DNA of 53,852 nt from Argonema galeatum A003/A1 (GTDB taxonomy: Bacteria; Cyanobacteriota; Cyanobacteriia; Cyanobacteriales; Aerosakkonemataceae): positions 1 to 53,852 of the forward strand of contig NZ_JAIQZM010000043.1 in assembly GCF_023333595.1 (NCBI RefSeq), written 5' to 3'. The notes beneath the pieces were generated by a model that worked only from the letters and a program-made list of their open reading frames with translations, had not been told where the DNA came from and did not search any database. This document shows positions 33,894 to 43,083 of this stretch, piece by piece. The translations under genes and the position numbers were made by a program. The first letter of the stretch is position 1; each line of letters opens with the position of its first letter.

Positions 33894-35852
33894 TTATTTA
33901 TCTTGGGTATTATAATTTAACATATCCTCCAAAAGTTTTGCTAACTCAACGAGATGCTGTGGTTCGTTTTCAAGTAACCATTCTGTAATTAAAGGGGAAT
34001 GTTTTGTTTTATCGAATCGAACCAACGTGCCAGCGAATTGCTCAAATAAGGCTTTGAGAATTTTAGCACCGTGAACGTTTACAACCCATTCAGTACGTGA
34101 GAGCGCTTCTTTATTAGTGCCTTTTGGACCGTCATCTCCATTGGTTGTCTTTTGCTCAATAAATTCCTCAATATCTACATCAGTAACATTTTTACCTCCT
34201 AAGTCTTTATATTCATTGAAGATATTGTTTAAAACAGAAGCTATTGCTTTTGGATGAAGTAAGTAGTTTTCATACATACGTCGTGCTAGGAATTTCACCG
34301 GAATTTCTTTCTTTGCTGGAACTTGTGTCTGCTGCTCCACATCCTTTTCTAAATTATTAGCTGCTCTCCTTAAATCCTCTTTCTGCTTGTCGTTCTTAGT
34401 TTCGCTATCAAGCAAAAATCCAATTGCCGGAGGGAATAATGTATTACCTCCGCTGAGCCTGCGATAAATTTCAAATATGGTTGCAGCGTGCTTTCCTTCT
34501 AAGTCTCCAGTGTTTTTTATACCTACAATCTTCGTACCTTTCAAAGGTTGTTTGGCTACCTTCTCCAAAATCATTGGGAAGCATAACTCCTCAGTTGCTC
34601 CTTCCACCCATAGAATATTATCGGCACCAAACACATCCGATAAGCTAACTCCTACGTCAGATAAAAGAGAACGCATCTGAACTGTGTTTAAAGAATTAAT
34701 TGATTCCGCTTTTGTTTCGTTGTCTTTGTAACGAAGCTGCATGATAGTAGAAGGATTGGCTGCTGATACTATTTGAGGTGAATGAGTAGCGATGAAATAT
34801 TGGTGTTGGGGAAATTGCTTGAGAATTTCTATGAGTTTCTTTGCAGCCCCTGGATGCAGAAAAGATTGGGGTTCATCGATAATGATTGTTCGCGGTTCTG
34901 GGGAAGTAATCACGACGTAAAGGATAGCGAGGACTTGACCAATTCCAGTTCCGCACGCTGAAAGTGGAAGCGATAAGTCTTCTCGATCATTGTCAGCAGC
35001 TTCTTTTGACCAAACCCTAATTTCAACACGAGACTTCTTTGGTTTTGGAGCTATTTCTTTGATGTTTGGGAAAATAGTTGATACGTAGCTGTTATAAAGA
35101 TTGAAAGTTTTTTGTGTGCCTCTTAATTGCAATATATTGAGGACTTCAGCTAAGTTTGAAGCATCTGGTTTAAGCTGGCTATTATCTCCAAAAGAACAGC
35201 TTCCTAGATTAGAGCGCTCGGCATTTAATCGGTATATGCGCTTTGTTAAGAAATTTAAAAATATAGCGCTCAAGGATGCCGTTTTTGCTGGGGAATGGTT
35301 AATCTTTTCGATGTCAATAACTAAACAATTGTCATTACCTTTCTTTAGGTAAACCATCTGGCTTTCGTTAAATCCTTCCCTTGATTCTATTATATGAAGT
35401 AAGTTAAAAGGCGGTATTAGCCCTTTGATTGGAATACTTCCTTTTATTAGTCCTTCGCCCGATAAACTAAAGGTAAATTCTCCAAATTCTGCACTTTTTA
35501 GCCATTCTTGGAAACAATTAACCAATTGATTTTTTGTTGAGGCGTCTTTTTTTTGCGATGTTATTCCAATAGAGTTAGGGTTGAGTTCGTCTAAAAAATT
35601 TATGAATTCGTGCTTTGTAAAATTTAACGTAACTTCAACTCTAGATTTTTCCTCTAGTTTTGAAGAAGGGAGAGGCAATGTTTTCATACTCCGATTTGGT
35701 ACGTTGGAAAAATTTAAAGTAAGCGCTTCTAACAACGCCGTTTTCCCCGCATTATTCTGCCCAACGATAATATTCATGCCGGGGTTAAATTCTAGTTGGC
35801 CAGAATCTAAAAACGATTTGTAGTTAAGGACTTGAATTTTAGATATGTACAT
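33894..35852 (-). CDS. OLD-family ATP-dependent endonuclease (AAA + TOPRIM)
   Basis: 652 residues. The N-terminal SMC/ABC-type ATPase has MYISKIQVLNYKSF, Walker A VGQNNAGKTALLEAL (about 30-44), a signature region LPLSACGTGIGQVLAILY (about 300), Walker B TIIIDEPQSFLHP (about 328) and the H-loop FIATHSPQIV. The C-terminal TOPRIM nuclease domain has ILWVEGATEELCFPMIL (about 415; catalytic Glu) and IGFLLDSETKND. OLD proteins are DNA nucleases; in Gabija the OLD protein GajA pairs with a UvrD-like helicase GajB. No helicase gene is adjacent here, so this is a solitary class 1 OLD, possibly defensive. Confidence 0.9.
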   Translation of the reverse strand: MYISKIQVLNYKSFLDSGQLEFNPGMNIIVGQNNAGKTALLEALTLNFSNVPNRSMKTLPLPSSKLEEKSRVEVTLNFTKHEFINFLDELNPNSIGITSQKKDASTKNQLVNCFQEWLKSAEFGEFTFSLSGEGLIKGSIPIKGLIPPFNLLHIIESREGFNESQMVYLKKGNDNCLVIDIEKINHSPAKTASLSAIFLNFLTKRIYRLNAERSNLGSCSFGDNSQLKPDASNLAEVLNILQLRGTQKTFNLYNSYVSTIFPNIKEIAPKPKKSRVEIRVWSKEAADNDREDLSLPLSACGTGIGQVLAILYVVITSPEPRTIIIDEPQSFLHPGAAKKLIEILKQFPQHQYFIATHSPQIVSAANPSTIMQLRYKDNETKAESINSLNTVQMRSLLSDVGVSLSDVFGADNILWVEGATEELCFPMILEKVAKQPLKGTKIVGIKNTGDLEGKHAATIFEIYRRLSGGNTLFPPAIGFLLDSETKNDKQKEDLRRAANNLEKDVEQQTQVPAKKEIPVKFLARRMYENYLLHPKAIASVLNNIFNEYKDLGGKNVTDVDIEEFIEQKTTNGDDGPKGTNKEALSRTEWVVNVHGAKILKALFEQFAGTLVRFDKTKHSPLITEWLLENEPQHLVELAKLLEDMLNYNTQDK

Positions 35853-36017
35853 TTTCTACATCGTAGCAGCTTATTCTTATTCCCCAAAACCTTATTCTAT
35901 CCCAATGTTAATGCCAACGGCAGGCTAGTGCGAACGCCCCAACTACAAAAATGCTTAGCCCAGCAGTATAGAGCGAAGTTCCGCTGGTTTCGAGGACTCA
36001 GCAACTTTTCGATCTTA

Positions 36018-36851
36018 TCACGGCTTTGCGATCGCGCCAATCGTTTGTGGTACTGTTCTTCTAGATGTAACGTAACTTTCTCCTTGACAAAGCAATTGCG
36101 TAGAACCGCCACCATCCAGCATTATTACCTTATCTGCGCCAAAACTTCTGAGCGTAAAAGCCGCGTGTGCTTGAGTAGAAGCTCTAGAATTAAAAATTAA
36201 AATAGTTTCGTAATCACCGTTGGCGTCACCATCTTTCACACCCAGAAATGTTCTGCCAACTTCTTTGTTGATTAATTTATCAGCATCTTCCTTTAATCCC
36301 ACAATCAAATTTGGTGCTGAAGATGAGTAAAGAGAAATTTTACCGTTAAATGCTGTAATATCGGCGCGATAATTCCATATTTCAAGCTTTAGCTTTTCTG
36401 TTGTATATTCACTTTCTCCAGCATAACCATCGCTGATGATTTTACCATTGACTTTAACTGGAAAAGCTAAATTAGTAGAAGGTTTAGTATCATCGCTGAA
36501 AAATTGACCGTTAGTTATACAAAAAGCATTCTGATTTGATAAATGGAAATTAAACCAAGCTTGGTTTAGAGTTTGACGTTGCAATTGAGGATCGTCTCCT
36601 CCATAAGCACCTTGACTTTTACCAGACTCAGTAATATTCCCATACAGCAATTTTACAGATGCACCTTTGCTCAAATCGATAACTTGTACATATTCTGCAT
36701 TTTTCTGGTAAAGAGTAACTCCTCTGGAAGTTTTAACTACATCAAATCCAGGTGGAAATATAGAAGCGTTAGAAACTATCTGGGGAATTAAGGCATTAAG
36801 TAAAGAGGCACAAAAAAATGCAAATACTTGCTGTCTGTTAAAGTTTTTCAT
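36018..36851 (-). CDS. Phosphodiester glycosidase (NAGPA-domain) family protein
   Basis: 277 residues with an N-terminal signal-like hydrophobic segment (VFAFFCASLLNALIPQIVSNA, about 8-28) and a NAGPA-type domain: GVTLYQKNAEYVQVIDL, NAFCITNGQFFSD, TILIFNSRASTQAHAAFTLRSFG and the hallmark VIMLDGGGSTQLLCQGE near the end. The family includes uncovering enzyme of lysosomal N-acetylglucosamine-1-phosphodiester; bacterial members are thought to act on cell-envelope glycans. It overlaps the end of pdxA by 14 bases on the same strand, so translation is probably coupled. Confidence 0.85.
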   Translation of the reverse strand: MKNFNRQQVFAFFCASLLNALIPQIVSNASIFPPGFDVVKTSRGVTLYQKNAEYVQVIDLSKGASVKLLYGNITESGKSQGAYGGDDPQLQRQTLNQAWFNFHLSNQNAFCITNGQFFSDDTKPSTNLAFPVKVNGKIISDGYAGESEYTTEKLKLEIWNYRADITAFNGKISLYSSSAPNLIVGLKEDADKLINKEVGRTFLGVKDGDANGDYETILIFNSRASTQAHAAFTLRSFGADKVIMLDGGGSTQLLCQGESYVTSRRTVPQTIGAIAKP

Positions 36852-37968
36852 TTACCTTTTGATTCGCCAATTCAACTGCTAATTGCAATGCTGCTTTCAT
36901 ACTTGTCGCATCGGCAATTCCCTTACCCGCAATATCAAACGCTGTTCCGTGATCCGGGGAAGTACGGATAAATGGCAAACCGATCGTAGTATTTACGGCC
37001 CGATCGAAAGCCATCAATTTCACCGGAATCAAGCCTTGATCGTGGTACAAAGCCAGATAACCATCTGCTACCGCTGTTTTGCTGTTCCCGTACCAAGCTT
37101 GACCGGGCTTTACCCACATAGTATCGGGCGGCACAAGGCCATCAAGAATTGCGTATGGTCGGGCGTTGCGTTCCTCCTCTAACCACGGAATTAACCAATC
37201 TAGTTCTTCACGTCCTAATTGTCCCTGTTCGCCGCTGTGGGGATTTAACCCAGCAACGGCGATCCTGGGTTTGTCAATCCCAAAATCTTCGCGCAAACAT
37301 TCGATCAGTAAATCAAGTTTTGCACTCATCAGTTGCGGCGTCAGCGCATCTGCCACTTGACGTAGGGGAATATGTGTGGTAGCAAGTAAAGTGCGAAGAA
37401 TCCAGCCAGTGTGAGGCGATCGCGCGACAAACAACATTCCAAACCGCTCGACACCCGATCGTTCTGCTAAAAGTTCAGTTTGACCGGGATAATTATAGCC
37501 AGCAGCCTTCCAAGCCGACTTAGCGATCGGCCCCGTTACAATAGCCTGGAACTCACCAGCTAAAGCGCAACGTATCGCCCTTTCCATATAAGCAAAACTC
37601 GCCGCACCACTAGCAGCATTACCAGTTCCAGCAATAATCTGATTCAAATCACCATCTAATTCGACATCCAGGATAGATAACTGCGCCGGATCTGCCAAAA
37701 ATTGCACAGAATCAGACAAATCTGCATAAATTTTGGCCAGAAGCGATCGACTACCAACCACCGTAATATCGCAATCTTGGATAACATCTGGATCTGCCAG
37801 CGCCTTCAGAATCACCTCTGGCCCGATCCCAGCCGGGTCTCCCAGCGTCACAGCCAATCGGGGACGCCGATCGCCATCCCTTAATTTTACAGACACTTCT
37901 GTAAAGAAACTTCTTTCAGCCTTCATTTTGTCCGTCTTCCCCGATTGCGTTGTGTTTGCACTCAGCAC
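36838..37968 (-). CDS. pdxA: 4-hydroxythreonine-4-phosphate dehydrogenase
   Basis: 376 residues. PdxA motifs in order: RPRLAVTLGDPAGIGPEVILKAL (about 37), IVTGPIAKSAWKAAGYNYPGQTELLAE (about 145-170), TTHIPLRQV, VAGLNPHSGEQGQLGREE (about 235), MVWKPGQAW-like metal region and YHDQGLIPVKLMAFDRAVNTTIGLPFIRTSPDHGTA-type end. It oxidises 4-phosphohydroxy-L-threonine with NAD in the DXP-independent serine branch of pyridoxal-phosphate synthesis. The first about 36 residues are not conserved; an internal Met at 37926 is an alternative start. Intact. Confidence 0.94.
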   Translation of the reverse strand: MLSANTTQSGKTDKMKAERSFFTEVSVKLRDGDRRPRLAVTLGDPAGIGPEVILKALADPDVIQDCDITVVGSRSLLAKIYADLSDSVQFLADPAQLSILDVELDGDLNQIIAGTGNAASGAASFAYMERAIRCALAGEFQAIVTGPIAKSAWKAAGYNYPGQTELLAERSGVERFGMLFVARSPHTGWILRTLLATTHIPLRQVADALTPQLMSAKLDLLIECLREDFGIDKPRIAVAGLNPHSGEQGQLGREELDWLIPWLEEERNARPYAILDGLVPPDTMWVKPGQAWYGNSKTAVADGYLALYHDQGLIPVKLMAFDRAVNTTIGLPFIRTSPDHGTAFDIAGKGIADATSMKAALQLAVELANQKVNEKL

Positions 37969-38156
37969 TTTGCCCCCTAACCCCCCAAATCTGGGGGGGA
38001 CAAGACTGAAAGGACTTCTTCTCCCCCAGATTTGGGGGCAAGGGGGCGTGAGTCCTGTATACTACCTTTGCGGGTGTGACCGCACAGGCGTGGTAATTTA
38101 TTTAACTATTGTCGTCCCAGATAACTCGATCGCGATCGCAAAGGAGCGTTTAACTA

Positions 38157-38261
38157 ATGAGCGGAGAGATTTTGAATGCAGCGGTTTTGTCCTTCACCCT
38201 AGTTCTTGTGGGTTTAGCTATGGGCTTTTTGCTCCTAAAAATCCAAGGGTCTGAAGAATAG
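38157..38261 (+). CDS. petM: Cytochrome b6f complex subunit 7
   Basis: A 34-residue protein, too short for ordinary gene finders: MSGEILNAAVLSFTLVLVG, then a single membrane helix continuing LAMGFLLLKIQG and the typical acidic end SEE. This is the PetM pattern (helix then K(I/L)QG(S/T)EE). AAGGAG lies about 10 bases before the ATG. PetM is a peripheral single-span subunit of the thylakoid cytochrome b6f complex. It is monocistronic here. The region before it (37969-38156) contains a C-rich palindromic repeat, and after it lies a CCCCCTTGT-type tract to about 38400. Confidence 0.93.
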   Translation: MSGEILNAAVLSFTLVLVGLAMGFLLLKIQGSEE

Positions 38262-38269
38262 TCGCTTTA

Positions 38270-38405
38270 ACCAACGGGGAGTTTGAGGGCCTCTATCCCT
38301 CTTCCCCCTTGTCCCCCTTGTCCCCCTTGTCCCCCTCTTCCCCCTTGTCCCCCCTTCCCCCTTGTCCCCTCTTCCCCTCTTCCCCTAGCCCCTAGCCCCT
38401 CTTCC
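38270..38405. repeat. C-rich imperfect tandem repeat
   Basis: CCCCCTTGTCCC / CTCTTCCCC units repeated between petM and ycf39. Non-coding; similar in character to the tract at 13655-13765. Confidence 0.8.
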
Positions 38406-38469
38406 CTACTATTTGCTTAATTCTGATAACATCTTAGAGAAACGTTAAGATTCATTACTAAATTTTTGG

Positions 38470-39444
38470 ATGAGCTTATTAATTGTCGGTTCCACAGGCA
38501 CATTAGGAAGACAGGTTGTCCGTCGCGCCCTAGATGAAGGATACGAAGTCCGCTGCTTAGTCCGCAGCGTCAAGAAAGCAGCTTTCTTAAAAGAATGGGG
38601 CGCATCTCTCGTGCGTGGTGACCTCAGCGACCCCGAAAGCCTACCCCCAACCTTGGAAGGCGTAACAGCAGTTATCGATGCTGCAACCGCCCGACCTACA
38701 GATTCCCTCAGCATCAAACGGGTAGACTGGCAAGGCAAGGTAGCGCTGATCCAAGCCGCCAAATCCGCCGGTATAGAGCGTTTTATCTTCTTTTCCATTC
38801 TCGACTCTGAGAAATATCCCCACGTACCCTTGATGGAGATTAAGCAATGTACTGAAATCTTTTTGACAGAGTCTGGATTAAATTACACTATCCTGAGACC
38901 CTGCGGCTTTATGCAAGGGTTGATCGGTCAGTACGCAGTTCCCATCTTAGAAAAACAGTCAGTATGGGTCACCAGCCAGACCTCTCCGATTGCCTACATG
39001 GATACCCAAGACATCGCCAAATTTGCGATCCGCGCCCTCTCCGTTCCCGAAACTGAAAATAGAACTTTTCCAATCGTGGGGACACGGGCCTGGAGTGCCG
39101 ATGAAATAATTAGCCTGTGCGGGCGCTTGTCGGGACAAGAAGCAAAGGTAACGCGCCTACCCCTGGGCTTAATGCGTGCTGTTCGCCAAATGGCGCGGTT
39201 TTTTCAGTGGGGCTGGAATTTAGCCGATCGGCTAGCCTTTGCAGAAGTTTTAGCTTCTGATAAACCCTTAAATGCTTCAATGGAAGAGGTTTATACTGTA
39301 TTCGGCCTAGACCCCCAAGAAACAACTACCCTAGAAGCCTACTTACAAGATTACTTCAGTCGAATTTTGAAGAAACTCAAAGAATTAGATTATGAACAGG
39401 CTAAAACTAAAAAGAAATCAAAAAGACAATCCTTAAGATTTTAG
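38470..39444 (+). CDS. ycf39: Ycf39/HCF244-type NAD(P)-binding photosystem II assembly factor
   Basis: 324 residues, atypical short-chain dehydrogenase. MSLLIVGSTGTLGRQVVRRALDEGYEVRCLVRS carries the GxxGxxG nucleotide site; GASLVRGDLSDPESLP, ERFIFFSILDSEKYPHVPLMEIKQCTE and RPCGFMQGLIGQYAVPIL are characteristic of Ycf39. The usual YxxxK is altered, as in this family. Ycf39 associates with high-light-inducible proteins and assists delivery of chlorophyll to newly made D1 during PSII assembly. Its position next to petM gives a small photosynthesis cluster. The C-terminal lysine-rich tail (TKKKSKRQ) is not conserved. Confidence 0.92.
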   Translation: MSLLIVGSTGTLGRQVVRRALDEGYEVRCLVRSVKKAAFLKEWGASLVRGDLSDPESLPPTLEGVTAVIDAATARPTDSLSIKRVDWQGKVALIQAAKSAGIERFIFFSILDSEKYPHVPLMEIKQCTEIFLTESGLNYTILRPCGFMQGLIGQYAVPILEKQSVWVTSQTSPIAYMDTQDIAKFAIRALSVPETENRTFPIVGTRAWSADEIISLCGRLSGQEAKVTRLPLGLMRAVRQMARFFQWGWNLADRLAFAEVLASDKPLNASMEEVYTVFGLDPQETTTLEAYLQDYFSRILKKLKELDYEQAKTKKKSKRQSLRF

Positions 39445-39628
39445 ACGAATGGCACGAAGATTGAGATAATGTCTCTAATCTTACTCATGGTTCGCGGTTT
39501 ATCTGATGAGGGGTTCGGAAGAACTACGAACCATCAACAAGAAACATTCCTCAAAACTTCGCCAGCCATTCGATTTTCGGCTCCCTTCTCATACATCAAC
39601 TTTCGATTATAAACCTGGACTTTTTTGC

Positions 39629-40546
39629 GTGCCCAAAGCTGGGATTATCTACAACGACCTTAAACCTGTAGCTTGTCGCGTTGCTGGTGAGTTAAAAAAC
39701 CAGCTCGCAGCTGCCGGTTGGGATGTCTGCTTGACGACTGGTAGTAGCGGCATACTTGGCTATGCGCGTCCCGAAAGCCCAGTTTACCACACGCCCATAG
39801 AGCTTTTAACACCTCCTGGTTTCGACGAAGAAATGAGCTTTGCGGTGGTGTTAGGCGGAGATGGCACGGTTCTAGCCGCATTTCGCCTGGTGGCACCCAG
39901 TGGCATTCCGCTGCTGACTGTGAACACAGGCCACATGGGATTTCTCACGGAAACTTATGTAAACCAATTGCCGCAAGCCATAGAAGATCTTATGGCTGGT
40001 GAGTATGAAATTGAAGAGCGAAGTATGCTGACGGTGCGGGTATTTCGCGAAGATACCGTTTTGTGGGAAGCACTCTGCCTCAATGAAATGGTAATTCACC
40101 GGGAACCGCTGACCAGTATGTGTCATTTTGAAATTCAGGTAGGCAGACACGCACCGATCGATATTGCCGCAGATGGAGTGATTATCTCCACTCCCACCGG
40201 CTCGACAGCTTATGCTCTGAGTGCTGGGGGCCCGGTGATTACGCCGGGGGTGCAGGTCTTGCAGTTAGTGCCGATCTGTCCTCATTCTATGGCTTCCCGC
40301 GCTTTGGTTTTTGCTAACACCGATCCGGTGTCAATTTTTCCAGTCAATCTCGAACGGCTGGTGATGGTGGTAGATGGAAATGCGGGGTGCTATGTTATGC
40401 CAAGCGATCGCGTCCATGTAGAGCGATCGCGTCACCGGGCCCGCTTCATCCGCTTACAACCACCCGAATTTTTCCGCATTTTGCGCGAAAAATTAGGCTG
40501 GGGTCTACCCCACATTGCCAAACCCACCTCCGTTGAACTACCATAA
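39629..40546 (+). CDS. nadK: NAD kinase
   Basis: 305 residues from a GTG at 39629 (protein beginning PKAGIIYNDLKPVACR); this start reproduces the family N-terminus and its usual length of about 305 in cyanobacteria. The frame is open back to an ATG at 39506, but the extra 41 residues look unlike any NadK and the GTG lacks an obvious ribosome-binding site, so the start is not certain. Catalytic motifs: AVVLGGDGTVLAAFR (GGDG, about 105), NTGHMGFLTE, LNEMVIHRE (NE/D motif) and DGVIISTPTGSTAYALSAGGP. It phosphorylates NAD to NADP, supplying photosynthetic electron transport. Confidence 0.93.
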   Translation: MPKAGIIYNDLKPVACRVAGELKNQLAAAGWDVCLTTGSSGILGYARPESPVYHTPIELLTPPGFDEEMSFAVVLGGDGTVLAAFRLVAPSGIPLLTVNTGHMGFLTETYVNQLPQAIEDLMAGEYEIEERSMLTVRVFREDTVLWEALCLNEMVIHREPLTSMCHFEIQVGRHAPIDIAADGVIISTPTGSTAYALSAGGPVITPGVQVLQLVPICPHSMASRALVFANTDPVSIFPVNLERLVMVVDGNAGCYVMPSDRVHVERSRHRARFIRLQPPEFFRILREKLGWGLPHIAKPTSVELP

Positions 40547-40616
40547 CCCAATTTTAGATTTTAGATTTTAGATTTTATCTGGAATCTAGAATCTAAAATC
40601 TTAAGAAAGTCCCGGC

Positions 40617-41594
40617 ATGAGAAAAAAATTTTGGGTTTTGCTATTAAGTGCGGTTTGCAGCATATTTTTTGTGTTCGTAAGCCAAGCACAACCGCCCTCC
40701 ACAAATCCAGATCCTGTTGGAATTATACTTTTAAGACCACAGAGACAGAGGGAATTTGAGCCCATTGGCTCAGGTATATATCTTGGTCGGGGAGTTGTTC
40801 TTACAAATTGGCACATAGCCACGAATACCGCACTTTTGCTCTTACAAGGAGTTGACGTAAAATCTGAAGATCAGCTACTGACCTATCAGATCGATCGCAG
40901 TTCAAATTCACAAATTAATGCTTCTATCTGTTTAATTAAACCAAGTCCGAATTCCCCCAGCACCGACGGGCTGCAATACAGAATCAGTCCTACAAATACA
41001 GAAGGCTGCATTCCATACAATCTCACTAAGTGGCAGTCATTTCGTCCATCGCAACCTACTCCCTCACCTTTAATTCCCACTGTCCCTCTGAAACAATTGC
41101 TATTTCTAGACCGCAATCTGGAACTTGCAGTTGTTAAACTCGATCCAAAGGAACTCGACGCGATCGACCTCTCACCCCCTTGTCTGGAAGTACGACCAGT
41201 TAAGCAAGGTGAAAAACTGACGATTAAAAGTCATGCTTACGGTCGCTATCCCGCTGTAACAGCGATCGCAACCGTCCAAGATGACAAGCCAATGTTGCGT
41301 ATCGACCCCGATCCTCGCGTTCCTGTAAAAAACCGCTACGCCGCCATGTCGATCGTCGCCACTCTTCCTCCTGGACAAGGCGATCTCGTCGGCCCCGGTT
41401 CATCCGGCGGGCCAGTGTTTAACCGTGAAGGCAGGCTGGTTGGGCTAGTATGGACAGGGCAAGACCTACCTGATGGCACCAAAGAAGTTTGGATTACACC
41501 AGCATCGGTTTGGTTACCGAAGCTTGAGCAGGCGAAAATACCAGATAAGGATTTAAACAAAGTTTTGGATGCTTCTTGTCCGGTCAGATTGTAG
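40617..41594 (+). CDS. Secreted trypsin-like serine protease
   Basis: 325 residues. An N-terminal signal peptide (FWVLLLSAVCSIFFVFVSQAQ, about 4-24). A trypsin-like double beta-barrel follows: GVVLTNWHIATNT with the catalytic His (about 60), a likely Asp in DRNLELAVVKLD, and the serine in GPGSSGGPVFNREGRLVGLVW (about 260). The fold resembles S1/S1C proteases without a PDZ domain. It probably acts in the periplasm or outside the cell. An AT-rich simple repeat precedes the gene. Confidence 0.85.
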   Translation: MRKKFWVLLLSAVCSIFFVFVSQAQPPSTNPDPVGIILLRPQRQREFEPIGSGIYLGRGVVLTNWHIATNTALLLLQGVDVKSEDQLLTYQIDRSSNSQINASICLIKPSPNSPSTDGLQYRISPTNTEGCIPYNLTKWQSFRPSQPTPSPLIPTVPLKQLLFLDRNLELAVVKLDPKELDAIDLSPPCLEVRPVKQGEKLTIKSHAYGRYPAVTAIATVQDDKPMLRIDPDPRVPVKNRYAAMSIVATLPPGQGDLVGPGSSGGPVFNREGRLVGLVWTGQDLPDGTKEVWITPASVWLPKLEQAKIPDKDLNKVLDASCPVRL

Positions 41595-41617
41595 CAATTT
41601 TAGATTCGATCGCAGTA

Positions 41618-41680
41618 GGTATTGGTTGCGATGCCGCGCTCTTATAGCCCTAAAGCGCAACCAATACCCATTATCCATTC
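41618..41680. repeat. Palindromic repeat, GGTATTGGTTGCG variant
   Basis: Arms GGTATTGGTTGCG (41618-41630) and CGCAACCAATACC (41656-41668) pair perfectly. The core ATGCCGCGCTCTTATAGCC and tail CATTATCCATTCC match the copy at 14542-14607. Arm bases differ between copies but remain complementary. Confidence 0.85.
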
Positions 41681-41807
41681 CGAACAACACCTTCTATAGC
41701 AACCGCCAGGACGGTTAGGACGTACTAAAACGCTAGAATCAATTCACATAAAGCATTTCACTTTTGAATGAGTGACTTTTGACTTTTGCTATATATCTGT
41801 TGTCTCT

Positions 41808-42503
41808 ATGACTAGCGTTACCCTCAACCACAGTCCTTGCGTCTTAGTGATTGAAACTGACGAAGCCCTGGCTCAGAATATCAGTCTAGATCTCAAAGAA
41901 TCTGGCTATGAACCAGTGGTGGCTTACGATGTCGCCACTGGTTTGCTTCGAGCCAAGGAACTAGAGCCAGATTTGATTGTCGTAGACCGAATGCTAGCAG
42001 GAGAATCGGGTCTGGGGTACTGCCAAAATCTTAGGCGTGCGGGCAATCGGGCCCCCGTGCTGCTGATGATGGCTCGCGATACAGTCGATGACCGGGTGGC
42101 TTGTCTGGAAGCAGGAGCGGATGATTACTTCCTCAAGCCTTACCGAACGGAAACGTTTTTGAAGTTAGTGCGTTTCTACCTACAACCTGAAAAGGAGAGT
42201 TCCGAGCAGTTTCGCTTTGGCGACTTGGTTTTAGATTTGGCTACTCGCAGAGCTTTACGCAACGGACGGACGATCGACCTGACAATGAAGGAATACGAGC
42301 TGCTTAAGTGTTTTATGGAGCATCCCCGCGAAGTGCTGACTCGCGAACAAATTATGGAAAATGTCTGGGGCGATGATTTTATGGGAGAATCCAATGTGAT
42401 TGAAGTTTATATTCGCTATCTGCGTCTCAAAATAGAAGACGAGGGCGAAAAACGCTTGATTCAAACGGTTCGAGGTGTTGGATATGTTTTACGAGAAACT
42501 TAG
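41808..42503 (+). CDS. nblR: OmpR-family response regulator, NblR-like
   Basis: 231 residues from the ATG at 41808; the frame also opens at 41772 but those residues are not conserved. Receiver domain: PCVLVIETDEALAQ (acidic pair altered to ET/DE), phosphoacceptor Asp in PDLIVVDRMLAGESG (about 53), and DDYFLKPYR with the conserved Lys. The DNA-binding winged helix follows: LTMKEYELLKCFMEHPREVLTREQI and ESNVIEVYIRYLRLKIEDEGEKRLIQTVRGVGYVLRET. It resembles NblR, the regulator of phycobilisome degradation under nutrient stress; that assignment is by similarity from memory and is not proven. The DUF192 gene overlaps its end. Confidence 0.75.
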   Translation: MTSVTLNHSPCVLVIETDEALAQNISLDLKESGYEPVVAYDVATGLLRAKELEPDLIVVDRMLAGESGLGYCQNLRRAGNRAPVLLMMARDTVDDRVACLEAGADDYFLKPYRTETFLKLVRFYLQPEKESSEQFRFGDLVLDLATRRALRNGRTIDLTMKEYELLKCFMEHPREVLTREQIMENVWGDDFMGESNVIEVYIRYLRLKIEDEGEKRLIQTVRGVGYVLRET

Positions 42504-43083
42504 AAGAGTGAGTAGGAGAGTGGGAAAAATCCAAAATCTAAAATTGGCTGGTTTGCTGTTGGGCGCTTTACTCATGGGCTGTTCGCCCTCGGTTCCAGCC
42601 ATTTCTTCTGCCGAACTGCCCGCACCTCAAGCACAGGTAACGCCAACACCTGTAAGCAGCAAGGAATCACAAACAGATTTGGGTCAAATGTTGCCTATTT
42701 CAGCCACAGCTAAGATGGCAGGTGAGGTAATTGAACTGGAAGTGACTCGCACGCCCGAACAGCAGGCTTTGGGGTTGATGTACCGCGCATCTTTACAGGA
42801 TAACCGGGGGATGCTGTTTGAGTTCCAGCCGCCCCAACCTGTCAGTTTTTGGATGAAGAATGTGAGGATTTCTCTTGATATGATTTTTTTGCGAGGGGGA
42901 GTTGTGAAAGCGATCGCAGCTAACGTGCCTCCCTGTACCGCCACACCGTGTCCCACCTACGGCCCCAAAACAGAGGTAGACCAAGTGATCGAGCTACGAG
43001 GTGGACGCGCAGCCCAACTGGGGGTCAAAGTCGGGCAGCAGGTGGAAATTCAGTTTTCCCAGTCCAGTCGATCGCAGCCATAA
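42484..43083 (+). CDS. DUF192 lipoprotein
   Basis: 199 residues from the ATG at 42484, inside the regulator's last codons (20-base overlap). In-frame GTG codons at 42508 and 42520 are alternatives. A lipoprotein signal (LAGLLLGALLMGC, lipobox LLMGC near residue 33) precedes a Pro/Thr-rich linker and the DUF192 domain: EVTRTPEQQALGLMYRASLQDNRGMLFEF, VSFWMKNVRISLDMIFL and the C-terminal CTATPCPTYGP region. DUF192 is a small beta-barrel of unknown role. Coupling with the response regulator is common in cyanobacteria and suggests envelope-stress or nutrient control. The very early part may not be translated. Confidence 0.85.
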   Translation: MFYEKLRRVSRRVGKIQNLKLAGLLLGALLMGCSPSVPAISSAELPAPQAQVTPTPVSSKESQTDLGQMLPISATAKMAGEVIELEVTRTPEQQALGLMYRASLQDNRGMLFEFQPPQPVSFWMKNVRISLDMIFLRGGVVKAIAANVPPCTATPCPTYGPKTEVDQVIELRGGRAAQLGVKVGQQVEIQFSQSSRSQP

